Assembly: GCF_009939225.1 (NCBI RefSeq)
Contig: NZ_JAACJR010000009.1
Coordinates: forward strand, 62,001-126,000
Origin: Sediminibacterium soli
GTDB lineage: Bacteria; Bacteroidota; Bacteroidia; Chitinophagales; Chitinophagaceae
Length of the DNA: 64,000 bases
Direction: 5' to 3'
Part shown: in pieces, positions 17,852-26,829 of the stretch
How the letters are laid out: each line of letters starts with the position of its first letter
Numbering within the stretch: the first letter of the stretch is position 1
Made by a program: the position numbers and the translations under genes
The notes under the pieces: model-generated
The model's input: only the letters and a program-made list of their open reading frames with translations
The model's database searches: none
What the model was told of the DNA's origin: nothing

Positions 17852-18040
17852 ATGACAAAGAGACCGGAAAAAATCAACCAGAACAGCACGCAGGTTAATT
17901 TCAATGCTTCCAAAGAGATCATCTACTGGTCCAGGAAATACAATGTGAGTCAGGCCGAGATACAGGAGCTGTTTGCCCAGACAGGATACTCCATTGCAAA
18001 AACCATACAGGCGCTGCAGCAGCGGAAAATAGCGGCTTAA
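17852..18040 (+). CDS. DUF3606-type small protein
   Basis: 62 residues from the ATG at 17852 (MTKRPEKINQ). The second half, IYWSRKYNVSQAEIQELFA followed by TGYSIAKTIQAL, is the helical core of DUF3606-like small cytoplasmic proteins, whose role is unknown. The longer frame to 17699 overlaps the opposite gene and is rejected. It is divergent from the PepSY-like gene. Confidence 0.7.
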   Translation: MTKRPEKINQNSTQVNFNASKEIIYWSRKYNVSQAEIQELFAQTGYSIAKTIQALQQRKIAA

Positions 18041-18090
18041 CATCCGGGCAGGGATCAGTGGCAGATGCCAGCAGGCAGCCACCGGATCCC

Positions 18091-18294
18091 TCAGCCCATT
18101 GCCTCTTTATCCATAAACGATTTTCCTTTGGCGATGATATCCGCCGCGAGTTCTTCGAGGTTTTCTTCGATATCGCCCAGGTCTTTTTTGATGCGGGCAA
18201 TAAACGCTTTTCCCTCTTCCGTATCAAGATAATGCATGATGGCGGCGCCTGCGGCCATGCCGGCAAGCAGTCCCAGGGTGAATTTTAAACTCAT
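18091..18294 (-). CDS. YtxH-like small membrane-anchored protein
   Basis: 67 residues from the ATG at 18294 (MSLKFTLGLL). One N-terminal glycine/alanine-rich helix (LGLLAGMAAGAAIMHYL) is followed by a charged amphipathic region (TEEGKAFIARIKKDLGDIEENLEEL), the layout of YtxH-domain stress proteins. The exact role is unknown. It converges on the DUF3606 gene. The following 185 bp hold only a small inverted repeat (CGGAATCGTTCCG near 18444). Confidence 0.65.
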   Translation of the reverse strand: MSLKFTLGLLAGMAAGAAIMHYLDTEEGKAFIARIKKDLGDIEENLEELAADIIAKGKSFMDKEAMG

Positions 18295-18479
18295 AGCTTC
18301 GTTTTTATCAGGGTTATGTATACAGATCGCCATTCAGGTATTTCAATCCTGAATCCACTATCACGGTTACGATTCTTTGTAATAGCCGGTACAAAACCCG
18401 AGCCAATGCCTGCCAAGGATGGTATTCATAGTTGTAAGGCAGCGGAATCGTTCCGTTAAATATACAAAATAGGCTATCG

Positions 18480-19175
18480 TCAGGGCACCCAGACCAGATA
18501 GATAAAATAGGCCAGCAGCAATCCCATTACCGCCAGTACCAACCCGCTGAAACGCCGCTTGCGCACAAAACAGATCAGTATGATTCCCGACAAAGATACA
18601 AGCGTCATCAGTATGGCAGACAGATCGATGATCACAGACCAGGCACCGCCGCTGTCCCTTCCCTTATGCAGGTCGTTGATGATGCCGATAAGTCCGCTGC
18701 GGGATTCATTGAGTTCGTATTCGCCGGTTTCGCGGATCACAAACGCATCGGCGCTGTATCCCGGGCCTTTGAAAGATACCGTACACTCGCGATCGTCGAT
18801 GCGGAATTCCGTTACCGCGCCTTTGATACGATGCGTTTTGCGCAGGTATTCCACCATTTCCAGTTTGGCGATGGTATTCGTATCCTGCCTGTTCACCCAT
18901 TGCGCATTGAGCCTGCCTTTTTCTGTTCTGGTTTTTGTTTCGCCGCCCCATTTATCTGCGTGGTTGAGCGTAAGCCCTGTTACGGCAAAGAACAACAGTA
19001 TGGCAAAACTCACCATCGACAGGTAGATATGCAGCCAGCGGGATAATAATGCCAGTTGCCGTTTCCATCCGGTCAATGGTGTTACCTGTTTTTTCTTCGG
19101 GTATACTTTGGCCGGATGCGGATTATTTGTCTGTTCGTTTCCTGAGTTCAACGGTGGCTGAAGCGATTTCGACAT
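18480..19175 (-). CDS. PepSY-associated transmembrane protein
   Basis: 231 residues. A basic N-terminal tail is followed by a TM helix containing WLHIYLSMVSFAILLFFAVTG near residue 50, a periplasmic PepSY-like section of about 110 residues, and a helix pair at the C-terminus with LHKGRDSGGAW between. Histidines in the membrane segments could bind haem. Such proteins carry electrons across the inner membrane in iron-reductase-like and flavinylation-linked systems. The start codon at 19175 overlaps the end of the ApbE-DUF2271 gene by 53 nt, so the two are translationally linked. Confidence 0.8.
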   Translation of the reverse strand: MSKSLQPPLNSGNEQTNNPHPAKVYPKKKQVTPLTGWKRQLALLSRWLHIYLSMVSFAILLFFAVTGLTLNHADKWGGETKTRTEKGRLNAQWVNRQDTNTIAKLEMVEYLRKTHRIKGAVTEFRIDDRECTVSFKGPGYSADAFVIRETGEYELNESRSGLIGIINDLHKGRDSGGAWSVIIDLSAILMTLVSLSGIILICFVRKRRFSGLVLAVMGLLLAYFIYLVWVP

Positions 19176-20628
19176 TACCTGTCAGGTTAAAGATTTTCTC
19201 GGATGGTTTTCTTTTGATCTCTATCTCCTGTTTCATCAGTTGATAGGTGCCATGTTCCCGGGCGGCTTCTATCACCACCGTGTATTTGCCCGGCTTTGCC
19301 AGTGCGCCCTGGTCGTCAAGGCCATTCCATTTCATGGTGTATTTGCCGGGCGATCGGGTGGCGCTGCTCACGGAGGTTTTCAGCGCACTGCCTTCTGCAT
19401 TGAACGCCTGCGCATAATTGCGATGCCATGATTTCAGATCCGGCAGCCAGCGCTCGCGGTTGTACCATACGCTGATATTGCGAACGGGATTGCCGTTACT
19501 GTCTTCGATCCAGATCGCCACAAACGGTCTGCGCACGCGTGTTCCCTCTATCAGTGCGATCTCAAAATTAACAGCCACTTCGTAGTTGCTGTTCCAGTCA
19601 GCCGCATTTGCCGAAATACTATTTCCGGCAACAGGTAATTCCCTGGCACGCCAGCCATCGCTGGTGATCTTTTTTCCGTCTTTTGTAACGAGCAGGTATT
19701 CCACACCCGGCATACCCGCTGCCAGCTGCCTGCTTTCTTCCGGTTTCAGCACATTGAATGCGGTAGCCAGCGCGCCTGCATCGGTTGCTTCGGGTGCGAT
19801 CACGGTAGCGCTGATCACTTCAGAAGCCGGCATACCGGTGCGGGGATCCACAATATGCGAATACCATTGGTTACCGATCTGCACACCCCGGCGATAATTG
19901 CCGCTGGTGGCAACAGCCCTGTCAGCTACCCGAACCGCGGTCATGGGCGGATCGTTCTCCGCACTGGCCTTGGGATCCGTGATCATCACAGACTCGGACA
20001 ACTGCCCTTTTAACACGATATCGCCACCGATATTGATGGCTACGCCATTTACATCCGCCTGGGCCATTGCCGCATCAGCGGCATGCTGGATGATATAGGT
20101 TTTTGCAAAAGAGTTCAGCGCCAGCGGAGCATTTGCGGTACGCGTGGCCGTCTGGTTTTTGCTGTCCAGTATCCATTGCTGTTGCTGTGCCGCTGTAACC
20201 GCACCGGCCAACTCGCGGTTACCGGGCAGGGCCTGGTTCTGCGAAGCCTGTTTCCATAACCTGTTGATCAGTTCTGCAGAGGCATTCAACGCACCGCCGC
20301 TGCGCACACGCCACTGATCAAACAGCGACAAGACTTCGAACAGTTCTTTTGACACGGCCACAGGCTGGTTCTGTGTTTTCCTCCACCTGCTGAATTCGCT
20401 TTTGGCATCGTATGCACTCAGGATCGTATTGAGCCGGGTGATCTCTGTCAAGGCAGCCTGCTCGGCCGCATCGGCCGCCTTCCCGGACAGGGCAGCAACT
20501 TTTACTTCGAGCGAAGTGCCCAGTACATTCTCGAAATGGGAAACAAACAGGCGGGGCTTAACAGGAGCGGCCTGCGCTGCAGCTACCACCAGCAAACCGG
20601 CAACCAGCCATTTTTTTATACCAATCAT
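19123..20628 (-). CDS. ApbE-type FAD:protein FMN transferase fused to a DUF2271 domain
   Basis: 501 residues from the ATG at 20628 (MIGIKKWLVA) with a signal peptide ending AQAAP. The first 330 residues are an ApbE domain (FENVLGTSLEVKV, ASAELINRLW, VAINIGGDIVLKG, SHIVDPRTGMPAS, AGALATAF). ApbE attaches FMN through a phosphoester to Ser/Thr of exported proteins. The last 150 residues fit DUF2271 (YEVAVNFEIA, RRPFVAIWIEDSNG). Its stop lies inside the next gene, a PepSY-type membrane protein, giving a compact extracytoplasmic electron-transfer pair. I do not see a classic D-x-[ST]-[GA]-A-[ST] acceptor motif in the partner. Confidence 0.85.
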   Translation of the reverse strand: MIGIKKWLVAGLLVVAAAQAAPVKPRLFVSHFENVLGTSLEVKVAALSGKAADAAEQAALTEITRLNTILSAYDAKSEFSRWRKTQNQPVAVSKELFEVLSLFDQWRVRSGGALNASAELINRLWKQASQNQALPGNRELAGAVTAAQQQQWILDSKNQTATRTANAPLALNSFAKTYIIQHAADAAMAQADVNGVAINIGGDIVLKGQLSESVMITDPKASAENDPPMTAVRVADRAVATSGNYRRGVQIGNQWYSHIVDPRTGMPASEVISATVIAPEATDAGALATAFNVLKPEESRQLAAGMPGVEYLLVTKDGKKITSDGWRARELPVAGNSISANAADWNSNYEVAVNFEIALIEGTRVRRPFVAIWIEDSNGNPVRNISVWYNRERWLPDLKSWHRNYAQAFNAEGSALKTSVSSATRSPGKYTMKWNGLDDQGALAKPGKYTVVIEAAREHGTYQLMKQEIEIKRKPSEKIFNLTGNVEIASATVELRKRTDK

Positions 20629-20857
20629 AAAGGATCGTTTAGGAAACAATTTTAAACGCGGCAATTTACCAAGCAGGGTGAAAGATTCTGTTGAGACAAT
20701 ACCAATTTCCGTATCCGGGAGCTTTTTTTCCGCAATTCGGCGATGCACAATCGGTCAGCAGCCGTTTTTTACCGCTGTTCTTTAATGATTTGTTTACGAT
20801 GCCGTAACAGCCGGGTGATACTGCTGCAACAATTTTGGATAACCAACCCACCTGTCA

Positions 20858-21730
20858 ATGGCACCCTGCCTATTGTTACGCATCTGTCTTTGGCTGTTTC
20901 TTCCCCTATCCATTCACCCTGTTATACCGGCAAAGAATATTACGCCGCTCGTTAATGGCTATGCACATAACGATTACTGGCATAAGCGGCCGCTGCTCGA
21001 TGCACTTGAAAAAGGCTATACACATATCGAAGCGGATATTTTCAAGGTTGGCAGTGAATGCATCGTTGCGCACCTGTTTCCTTTTTTCAGGAAAGGAAAA
21101 ACGCTGGAGAACCTTTACCTGAAACCTTTATACGGCCATATCCGCGAGCATGGCGGCGAAGTGTACCCTGGCTACGGCAAACCCATCGTGCTGATGATCG
21201 ATATCAAACTGAACGCCAACACAACGTACCGGATGCTGCGTCCGCTGCTGGAAAAATACCGCAGCATGCTTACCAGTTACGAGAACGGTGTAATTACAGA
21301 ACGACAGGTTACCATCGTTATATCGGGTAACAAACCTTACCAGCTGATGCAGCAGGAGCGTACGCGCTATGCTTTTATCGATGAAAGTCTTACCGCTATC
21401 CGCGAAAATAATTTTCCGAATTCGCTGTGCCCGATTGCCAGCTGCCATTACGGATCGTTGCTCAACTGGAACGGCGAAGGCGCCATGCCGGAAACGGAAA
21501 AAGCCAGGCTGATCGGTTTTGTCAATGCGGCGCATACACAGGGCAAGAAAGTGCGTCTGTGGGCTTCTCCCGAAAAAACCGCTGTATGGAATGAACTGCT
21601 GAACTGCGGCGTGGACCTGGTAAATACCGACCAGCTTGATGCGCTGCGGGATTTTTTATTAACCCGGAGGGATATAGCAGCAACAGCAGCATCCGACGAT
21701 CACGGGCATCGTTACGCTATGGCAAAATAA
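20858..21730 (+). CDS. GDPD/PI-PLC-like TIM-barrel phosphodiesterase
   Basis: 290 residues with a signal peptide of about 24 residues (MAPCLLLRICLWLFLPLSIH). AHNDYWHKRPLLDALEKG and HIEADIF near residues 35-60 match the start of the glycerophosphodiester phosphodiesterase barrel, where these His, Asn, Glu and Asp residues bind metal and phosphate. LMIDIK near residue 112 and RLWASPEK near residue 245 fit later strands. It should hydrolyse a phosphodiester of a lipid head group in the periplasm; the precise substrate is unknown. It stands alone. Confidence 0.75.
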   Translation: MAPCLLLRICLWLFLPLSIHPVIPAKNITPLVNGYAHNDYWHKRPLLDALEKGYTHIEADIFKVGSECIVAHLFPFFRKGKTLENLYLKPLYGHIREHGGEVYPGYGKPIVLMIDIKLNANTTYRMLRPLLEKYRSMLTSYENGVITERQVTIVISGNKPYQLMQQERTRYAFIDESLTAIRENNFPNSLCPIASCHYGSLLNWNGEGAMPETEKARLIGFVNAAHTQGKKVRLWASPEKTAVWNELLNCGVDLVNTDQLDALRDFLLTRRDIAATAASDDHGHRYAMAK

Positions 21731-21758
21731 CCGGCGCCGGACAATCGCTCTCTCATGC

Positions 21759-23177
21759 TTACTGCGCCTGCAGCGGCAGAAATATCTGCACCGTACAGCC
21801 ATTGCCGGGCGAACTGCTGATATCGATCGTACCGTTAAAGGTTTCTACGCGGTTGATCATATTGGACAGGCCGATGCCTTTGCGCCTGGCCGATATATCA
21901 AAACCAACACCGTCGTCGGAGATCACGATCTGTATCTCGCGGGGTTTTGCCTCCAGGATGAGGGTAACATGTTTGGCAGAGGCATATTTGAGAATATTGT
22001 TTACCTGCACCTGTGCCATCCGGTAAATATTCAGCTTCAGGTCGTCTTCGGGCTGCTGTTCTCCCATATCGTATGCGAGGTCGGCATCGATATGGTTCTC
22101 CCGCAGTTCGCTGATAAGCTCGCCCAGCAGTTCTTTCAGGTCAACATCCTTCAGGGGCGTAACATAACGCCTGCTCAGCAGTCTGATCTCTTCTATCGCC
22201 TTATCGATCAGCTGCAGCGGGTAACGGATATCTTCGGGAACATCTTTTTTTCCTCTTGTAAGGTATATTTTGGATGCGGTGAGTATCTGGTTGATATTAT
22301 CATGCATTTCCTTACCAAGACGGTTGCGTTCGTTTTCCTGCGAGACAATGATAGCCCTGGTGATTTTTTTCTGGCTTTCGATGCGTTGTTCGGTCACTTT
22401 CAGCTCCATCCGCTTAACGGCTTCCTGGGCTTTCTTCTGCTGGGTGATGTCTCTGATAAAAATCGAAAGACCATCCGGCGAGGGATAGATATGGTTTTCC
22501 TGCCAAAGATCCAGGGGTTCAAAATAATCCACGCTGAATACGTATTTCTGCTCCTGCATCGCTTTCTGGAAAGAATAATAGGTTACAGAGCCCACCGCTT
22601 CGGGGAATATATCCCATACATTTTTCCCGATCAGGTCGCGCGGATCCCGACGGATCAGTTCACCCGCTTTTTCATTCAGGTAGGTGTAAATAAAATTATG
22701 GTCAACCGAAATAAATGCATCCGTGATGCGCTCAACCAGAGTCCGGTATTTTTCTTCGTTGAAACGCAGCAGATTGAGCGCTTCCTCTTTTTCTTTTTCG
22801 CGCTGCCTGATGATAATGGCTGTATCTATCGAAGCGGGCAAACGGACAAGCCTGTCTTTCAGAATATAATCATCCGCGCCAAGCCGGATGATCTCGCTGG
22901 CAAATTCCTCACCCACGGTACCCGATACCATGATAAAGGGCATATAGGGATACTTTTGCCTGCTGACCACCAGCGCCCCCTTGGCATCGATATCGGGCAG
23001 CGAATTATCAGACAGGATGATATCCGGAACCTGCTCTTCCAGTGCGGCAAGAAACCCGGCTTTGTTGGCGGCAAAGCGGATGGTTGCTTCGGGTATTTCC
23101 CTGTTCAGCAGTCTTTGTACCAGCTCCGAATCAAAGGGACTGTCTTCCAGCATTAATATGTTTAGTTGCTTCGGCAT
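21759..23177 (-). CDS. Receiver-PAS-histidine kinase (HisKA_3 type)
   Basis: 472 residues: an N-terminal receiver domain (LMLEDSPFDSEL; phospho-acceptor Asp in IILSDNSLPD near residue 57), a PAS domain (residues about 135-265, DAFISVDHNFIYTYLNEKA), a short coiled coil, then a HisKA_3 dimerisation region with the phospho-histidine in RLGKEMHDNINQ near residue 300 and an HATPase domain ending GVGFDISARRKGIGLSNM. No membrane segment, so cytoplasmic. It is the third gene of an operon and starts 1 nt after the receiver gene ends. Confidence 0.9.
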   Translation of the reverse strand: MPKQLNILMLEDSPFDSELVQRLLNREIPEATIRFAANKAGFLAALEEQVPDIILSDNSLPDIDAKGALVVSRQKYPYMPFIMVSGTVGEEFASEIIRLGADDYILKDRLVRLPASIDTAIIIRQREKEKEEALNLLRFNEEKYRTLVERITDAFISVDHNFIYTYLNEKAGELIRRDPRDLIGKNVWDIFPEAVGSVTYYSFQKAMQEQKYVFSVDYFEPLDLWQENHIYPSPDGLSIFIRDITQQKKAQEAVKRMELKVTEQRIESQKKITRAIIVSQENERNRLGKEMHDNINQILTASKIYLTRGKKDVPEDIRYPLQLIDKAIEEIRLLSRRYVTPLKDVDLKELLGELISELRENHIDADLAYDMGEQQPEDDLKLNIYRMAQVQVNNILKYASAKHVTLILEAKPREIQIVISDDGVGFDISARRKGIGLSNMINRVETFNGTIDISSSPGNGCTVQIFLPLQAQ

Positions 23178-23178
23178 A

Positions 23179-23631
23179 TCAACGATACTGACTTTCTGTT
23201 TGATTAACCAATAACCAGTAAAAACCCAATTCTTTTATCGTGGCGCTGAATTTGTCAAAGCTCACCGGTTTGACGATGTAGCTGTTGGCGCCAAGAGCAT
23301 ATCCCCTGCTTATATCCGGGCTCTCTTTGGAAGAAGTAAGGATGACGATCGGGATTTTCCTGAGCTGGTCATCCATCTTAATCCTTTCCAGCACTTCAAA
23401 GCCATTCACTTTGGGCATTTTGATATCGAGCAGGATCAGCTTGGGCAATACCCGTTTTGTTCTTTCAGGCGTTTCCTGCTCGGGAAAGATAAAATTGAGC
23501 GCCTCTTCGCCGTCTCGGAGATGCACCAGGTTGTTGATCACACCGTGTTTTTTTATCTCCCGTATTATCAACTCTGCGTCGAAGGCATCGTCCTCGACCA
23601 GTAAGACATCCACCGGTTGCTGGGTTATCAT
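23179..23631 (-). CDS. Single-domain response regulator (Rcp1/CheY-like)
   Basis: 150 residues, receiver domain only. Acidic pair VEDD near residues 12-15, phospho-Asp in LILLDIKMPKVNG near residue 72, Thr/Ser in VILTSSKE and Lys in YIVKPVSF. No output domain. Such proteins relay phosphate between kinases. The start codon overlaps the stop of the upstream kinase by 4 nt (ATGA), and the next kinase begins 1 nt after its stop, so three partners are made from one mRNA in a phosphorelay arrangement. Confidence 0.92.
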   Translation of the reverse strand: MITQQPVDVLLVEDDAFDAELIIREIKKHGVINNLVHLRDGEEALNFIFPEQETPERTKRVLPKLILLDIKMPKVNGFEVLERIKMDDQLRKIPIVILTSSKESPDISRGYALGANSYIVKPVSFDKFSATIKELGFYWLLVNQTESQYR

Positions 23632-26258
23632 ATGTTTGTTTTTTCTTCGTTAATGGGTAGACTGAAATAAAATATGGCTCCTGTATGGCCGTCCGACTCC
23701 GCCCATACCCTTCCGCCATGTTTGGATACGATCTTTTCCACGATGGCCAGTCCCACGCCTGTTCCCTCAAATTCTTCCTGCGAATGCAGCCGCTGAAACA
23801 CCTGGAACAGTTTTGACTGGTAAGCCGGGTTAAAGCCAACACCGTTATCCCTGATATAATACACATGTTCAAAACCTGTTGTTGCCCCCCCGATTTCAAT
23901 TTTCGCATCCGGCCGCCGGGAGGAATACTTAACGGCATTGCCGATAAGGTTCATCCATACCTGTCTGATCATGGTAAGATCGGCTTTTGTCTCAGGCATA
24001 TCATGGATCTCCCATGCCACTTTGGGATAACCCTGGTGAAAAGCCGTCGCCAGTTCGTTCACCATAGCGGTCATGGATATATTGCTCCTGATGATATTCT
24101 GCCGGCTTGTTCTGGTAAATCCCAGCAGGTCATCGATCAGGTTACCCATCCGCTCGGTATTCGTTTTAATGATCCCTGTCAGCCGTCTGGCTTCACCGTC
24201 AAGCTGGCCGGTATATTCCGTTTCCAGTATATTGGTGAACCCGATGATGGCCCGTATAGGCGCACGCAGATCGTGCGATACCGAATAGGTGAATGCTTCC
24301 AGTTCTGTGTTCGCGGCACGCAACTGCTCTTCCAGTTTTTTCCGGTGCGAATAGTCCATACATACGCTGATATATCCGTCTACTCTTCCCTGCGGATCGC
24401 GGGTAACCGTGTTGGATACCGAAAGATACAGCGGCGCGCCGTCCTTACGCAGGTAGGTGATCTCTCCTTTCCAGAAACCGGCTTTGTGCAGTTCTGTCCT
24501 GATGTGTTTCCGTTCGTTTTCACCAACCTGCGGCCTGATCAGGTTTACCACCGGTTTACCCATCGCCTCCTTCTCCGTAAAACCAAACAAATCCTCTGCC
24601 GCTTTGTTCCAGCTCATGATCTTGAAGAATTCGTTGCTCGAAAAAACAGCTTCGGAAGTATTGTCAATGATCTTTGCCAGCGAAGCTATCCTTGTCTGCG
24701 CCTTCTTACGCTCTTCGATATCGCGGATAGAAGCCGATACCCATAAGCCTTCCTCCGTTCTGATAGGCGCCAGGCTGATCTCCACCGGAAACATACTGTT
24801 GTTCTTTCGCCTGGCGTTCAATTCCAGCCCGCTACCCATTTCGCGCATAGGCGATTCGTGGATAAAGTCCAGCCGGTGATCTGCATCCCTTACACCAATC
24901 CCCTCCGGCATCAGGGTCTCCACCGGTTTCCCAACCAGTTCCTCCCTTTTATAGCCAAACATCTGTTCTGTCTGAAGGTTCACCAACTGTATAATGCCGC
25001 GCTCATCGGTAATCACTTTGGCATCGGGAGCCGATTCGAGCAAAGCCTTGAACTTTTCTTCCGATTTTTCCCGGGCCAGGTAATTGTATCGCACTGCCAC
25101 AAACAAACCGGTCAGCAGTACGCAGGCAAATACGATGAACACAAAAAAAATGCGGTTGGAAGAAACAATGCTTTTCTCGTTGTCCTCCTGTCGCTTCAGC
25201 AGCAGATTGTTTTCCACCGCCGCCATCCGTTCACTGATGTCTAACACCTGTTTGGCGCGTTCCCGCCCGAATGGTATTCCTTTTTGCGGGTGCAGCAGGT
25301 TCAGCAGGCTGTCAACCCGTTTCTGCTGCAACACATTATCGATCGTGAGCGTTTTAATCTTCTGCAGCTGGCTGAGGGCGGTGCCTGCAGCCGGCGATGC
25401 CAGTTGCCCGTGGTCATTGCCTGAAAAAAAATGAGCCGAGTCTTTCAGATCCGTTGCCGAGCCGATAAATTCGGATAAAGCCAGGATCACTTCGCTGGTA
25501 TGTTTTATCCAGAAAGATTGTTTTATCCGTTCCCGGTTGTTAAAAGAGGTATATACGGCGATAACGATCACCAGCAGCAGCACCGATCCAAAACCCGTGT
25601 ACAGCCGTCTTTCAAAACGTACCCTGTCGTGCAGCGCAGGCTGCAGGTACCAGGTTGCCATACTCAGTAAAATAAACCCCAGCGAAAGATGCAGCGCCAT
25701 TTTGAGCATATGCGGTGCATCATTGATAAAATTGACGCCGACAAGCATCAGCGAAGAAATAAATCCGATCAGGGAAAGACAGGTGAACTGGTAAATGGCG
25801 GTAGCGCACCGGTTCCAGCAAAACAGGCAGGTTCCGAGAACCACAAACTGTACAGCCGCCAGCAGCGACATCCGCCCACCCGGATGGATCAGCCGCTCAA
25901 AAGAAGTATCCGTTACCACCAGCTCATCGATGCCAACATCACTGCCTGAAATATATTCCCATAAGGTAACTGCGCCTATCAGGCACATGAACAGCACCAG
26001 CCAGTAAGCGATCAGTCTTCGCCGGCCATTATGCGCGCCGGTGGCCAGCAGCCAGGTGGCGGCCGCGGCAAACAAAAGCCCCAGCGCCGAATTGAATTTC
26101 ATGCTCACCTGGCCGGGGTATATACGTAGCAGAAAATCAATACGCCATATCCAGCCCGCAATGACAAGCAGGCTTAACGCCAGGGTAACTGCCACTGCTC
26201 CCAACGGAAGGCGCTCAGAAAAAAAATATATAGGCTTTTTTGTAAAATTTCTTTCCAT
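23628..26258 (-). CDS. Membrane-bound PAS-PAS histidine kinase (phytochrome-like HisKA)
   Basis: 876 residues. About seven N-terminal TM helices (residues 15-240), an extracytoplasmic CHASE3-like helical region (about 240-385), one more TM helix near 395, two PAS domains (about 425-540 and 545-665), then HisKA with the His in YSVSHDLRAPIRA near residue 690 and an HATPase domain with NLIGNAVKYSS and DNGVGF. It should sense a membrane or internal signal and pass phosphate to the receiver protein encoded 4 nt downstream. The promoter is not obvious. The 570-bp region upstream holds a dead response-regulator fragment. Confidence 0.9.
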   Translation of the reverse strand: MERNFTKKPIYFFSERLPLGAVAVTLALSLLVIAGWIWRIDFLLRIYPGQVSMKFNSALGLLFAAAATWLLATGAHNGRRRLIAYWLVLFMCLIGAVTLWEYISGSDVGIDELVVTDTSFERLIHPGGRMSLLAAVQFVVLGTCLFCWNRCATAIYQFTCLSLIGFISSLMLVGVNFINDAPHMLKMALHLSLGFILLSMATWYLQPALHDRVRFERRLYTGFGSVLLLVIVIAVYTSFNNRERIKQSFWIKHTSEVILALSEFIGSATDLKDSAHFFSGNDHGQLASPAAGTALSQLQKIKTLTIDNVLQQKRVDSLLNLLHPQKGIPFGRERAKQVLDISERMAAVENNLLLKRQEDNEKSIVSSNRIFFVFIVFACVLLTGLFVAVRYNYLAREKSEEKFKALLESAPDAKVITDERGIIQLVNLQTEQMFGYKREELVGKPVETLMPEGIGVRDADHRLDFIHESPMREMGSGLELNARRKNNSMFPVEISLAPIRTEEGLWVSASIRDIEERKKAQTRIASLAKIIDNTSEAVFSSNEFFKIMSWNKAAEDLFGFTEKEAMGKPVVNLIRPQVGENERKHIRTELHKAGFWKGEITYLRKDGAPLYLSVSNTVTRDPQGRVDGYISVCMDYSHRKKLEEQLRAANTELEAFTYSVSHDLRAPIRAIIGFTNILETEYTGQLDGEARRLTGIIKTNTERMGNLIDDLLGFTRTSRQNIIRSNISMTAMVNELATAFHQGYPKVAWEIHDMPETKADLTMIRQVWMNLIGNAVKYSSRRPDAKIEIGGATTGFEHVYYIRDNGVGFNPAYQSKLFQVFQRLHSQEEFEGTGVGLAIVEKIVSKHGGRVWAESDGHTGAIFYFSLPINEEKTNI

Positions 26259-26337
26259 ATTCTATCATCAATAGATATGGTTAAACCATTACGAATGGAC
26301 AACCAGCAGTGTTCAGGAATCAAACGGGGGAGATGCT

Positions 26338-26386
26338 CAGTTGTTTAACCTTTCCTAAAGGAAGATACTGATAAATTAAACAACTG
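26338..26386. repeat. Nested inverted repeat of unknown role
   Basis: CAGTTGTTTAA (26338-26348) and TTAAACAACTG (26376-26386) are perfect reverse complements over 11 bp, and the 27-nt loop contains a second small hairpin, TTCCTAAAGGAA. There is no T-run on either strand. It lies upstream of the kinase operon and could be a protein-binding site or the 5' end of its leader. Confidence 0.5.
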
Positions 26387-26559
26387 CCAAATCACCGATT
26401 TTCAGCCGGGAAACTGTTTTTTCCTTTTGTTTATGCGGTCCGCACCGGGAGAATTTTACTGCAAAAACGGGGGCGACCATCCGGGCTCAGGATCGGGCAC
26501 CAAAAAAAATACCTGATTTATTGTTTTTGTTTTTAGCGGTAATTTTCATTTCCGTCTGC

Positions 26560-26691
26560 ATGAAAATATTGATCGCTGACGACCACACGGTTTTACGGAA
26601 AGGCATCAAAGATGCTGCTGCCGGAAACATTTGCTTTTGCAGTTATCATAGAAGTAAAGATGCCATCGACCTGGTGATTAGAATTCGCGGA
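26560..26691 (+). pseudogene. N-terminal fragment of a LuxR-type response regulator
   Basis: MKILIADDHTVLRKGIK at 26560 is the exact type of N-terminus of NarL/LuxR response regulators. The expected next residues continue only in another frame (LLPETFAFAVIIEVK), then the first frame resumes with KDAIDLVI, after which homology stops before the phospho-Asp strand. At least two indels and a large deletion have destroyed the gene. It may once have been the output regulator for the neighbouring kinase operon, which has none. Confidence 0.75.
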
Positions 26692-26718
26692 TTGCGGATT
26701 AGCGGATTATGGATTTAG
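26689..26718. repeat. Short tandem word repeat GCGGATTA
   Basis: Three to four diverging copies of GCGGATTA/ATGGATTTA directly follow the dead response-regulator fragment. They resemble other short-word intergenic repeats in this window in form but not in sequence. Confidence 0.55.
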
Positions 26719-26829
26719 ATATTAAAGTTTTTTTTGACACCGAGATGTAGAGTGTCGAAACATACGGCCCCGTCTGTATGCCTCTTAATCAACGAATCCT
26801 CCGTCCCCTATTTCGCCAATCCTCCCCTC

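Noticed and set aside
21969..23156. 395-codon open frame opposite the receiver-PAS-kinase gene
   Set aside because: Antisense shadow; the opposite strand has full kinase motifs.
26521..26718. A working small response-regulator gene
   Set aside because: No phospho-Asp strand and two frame changes within 45 codons.
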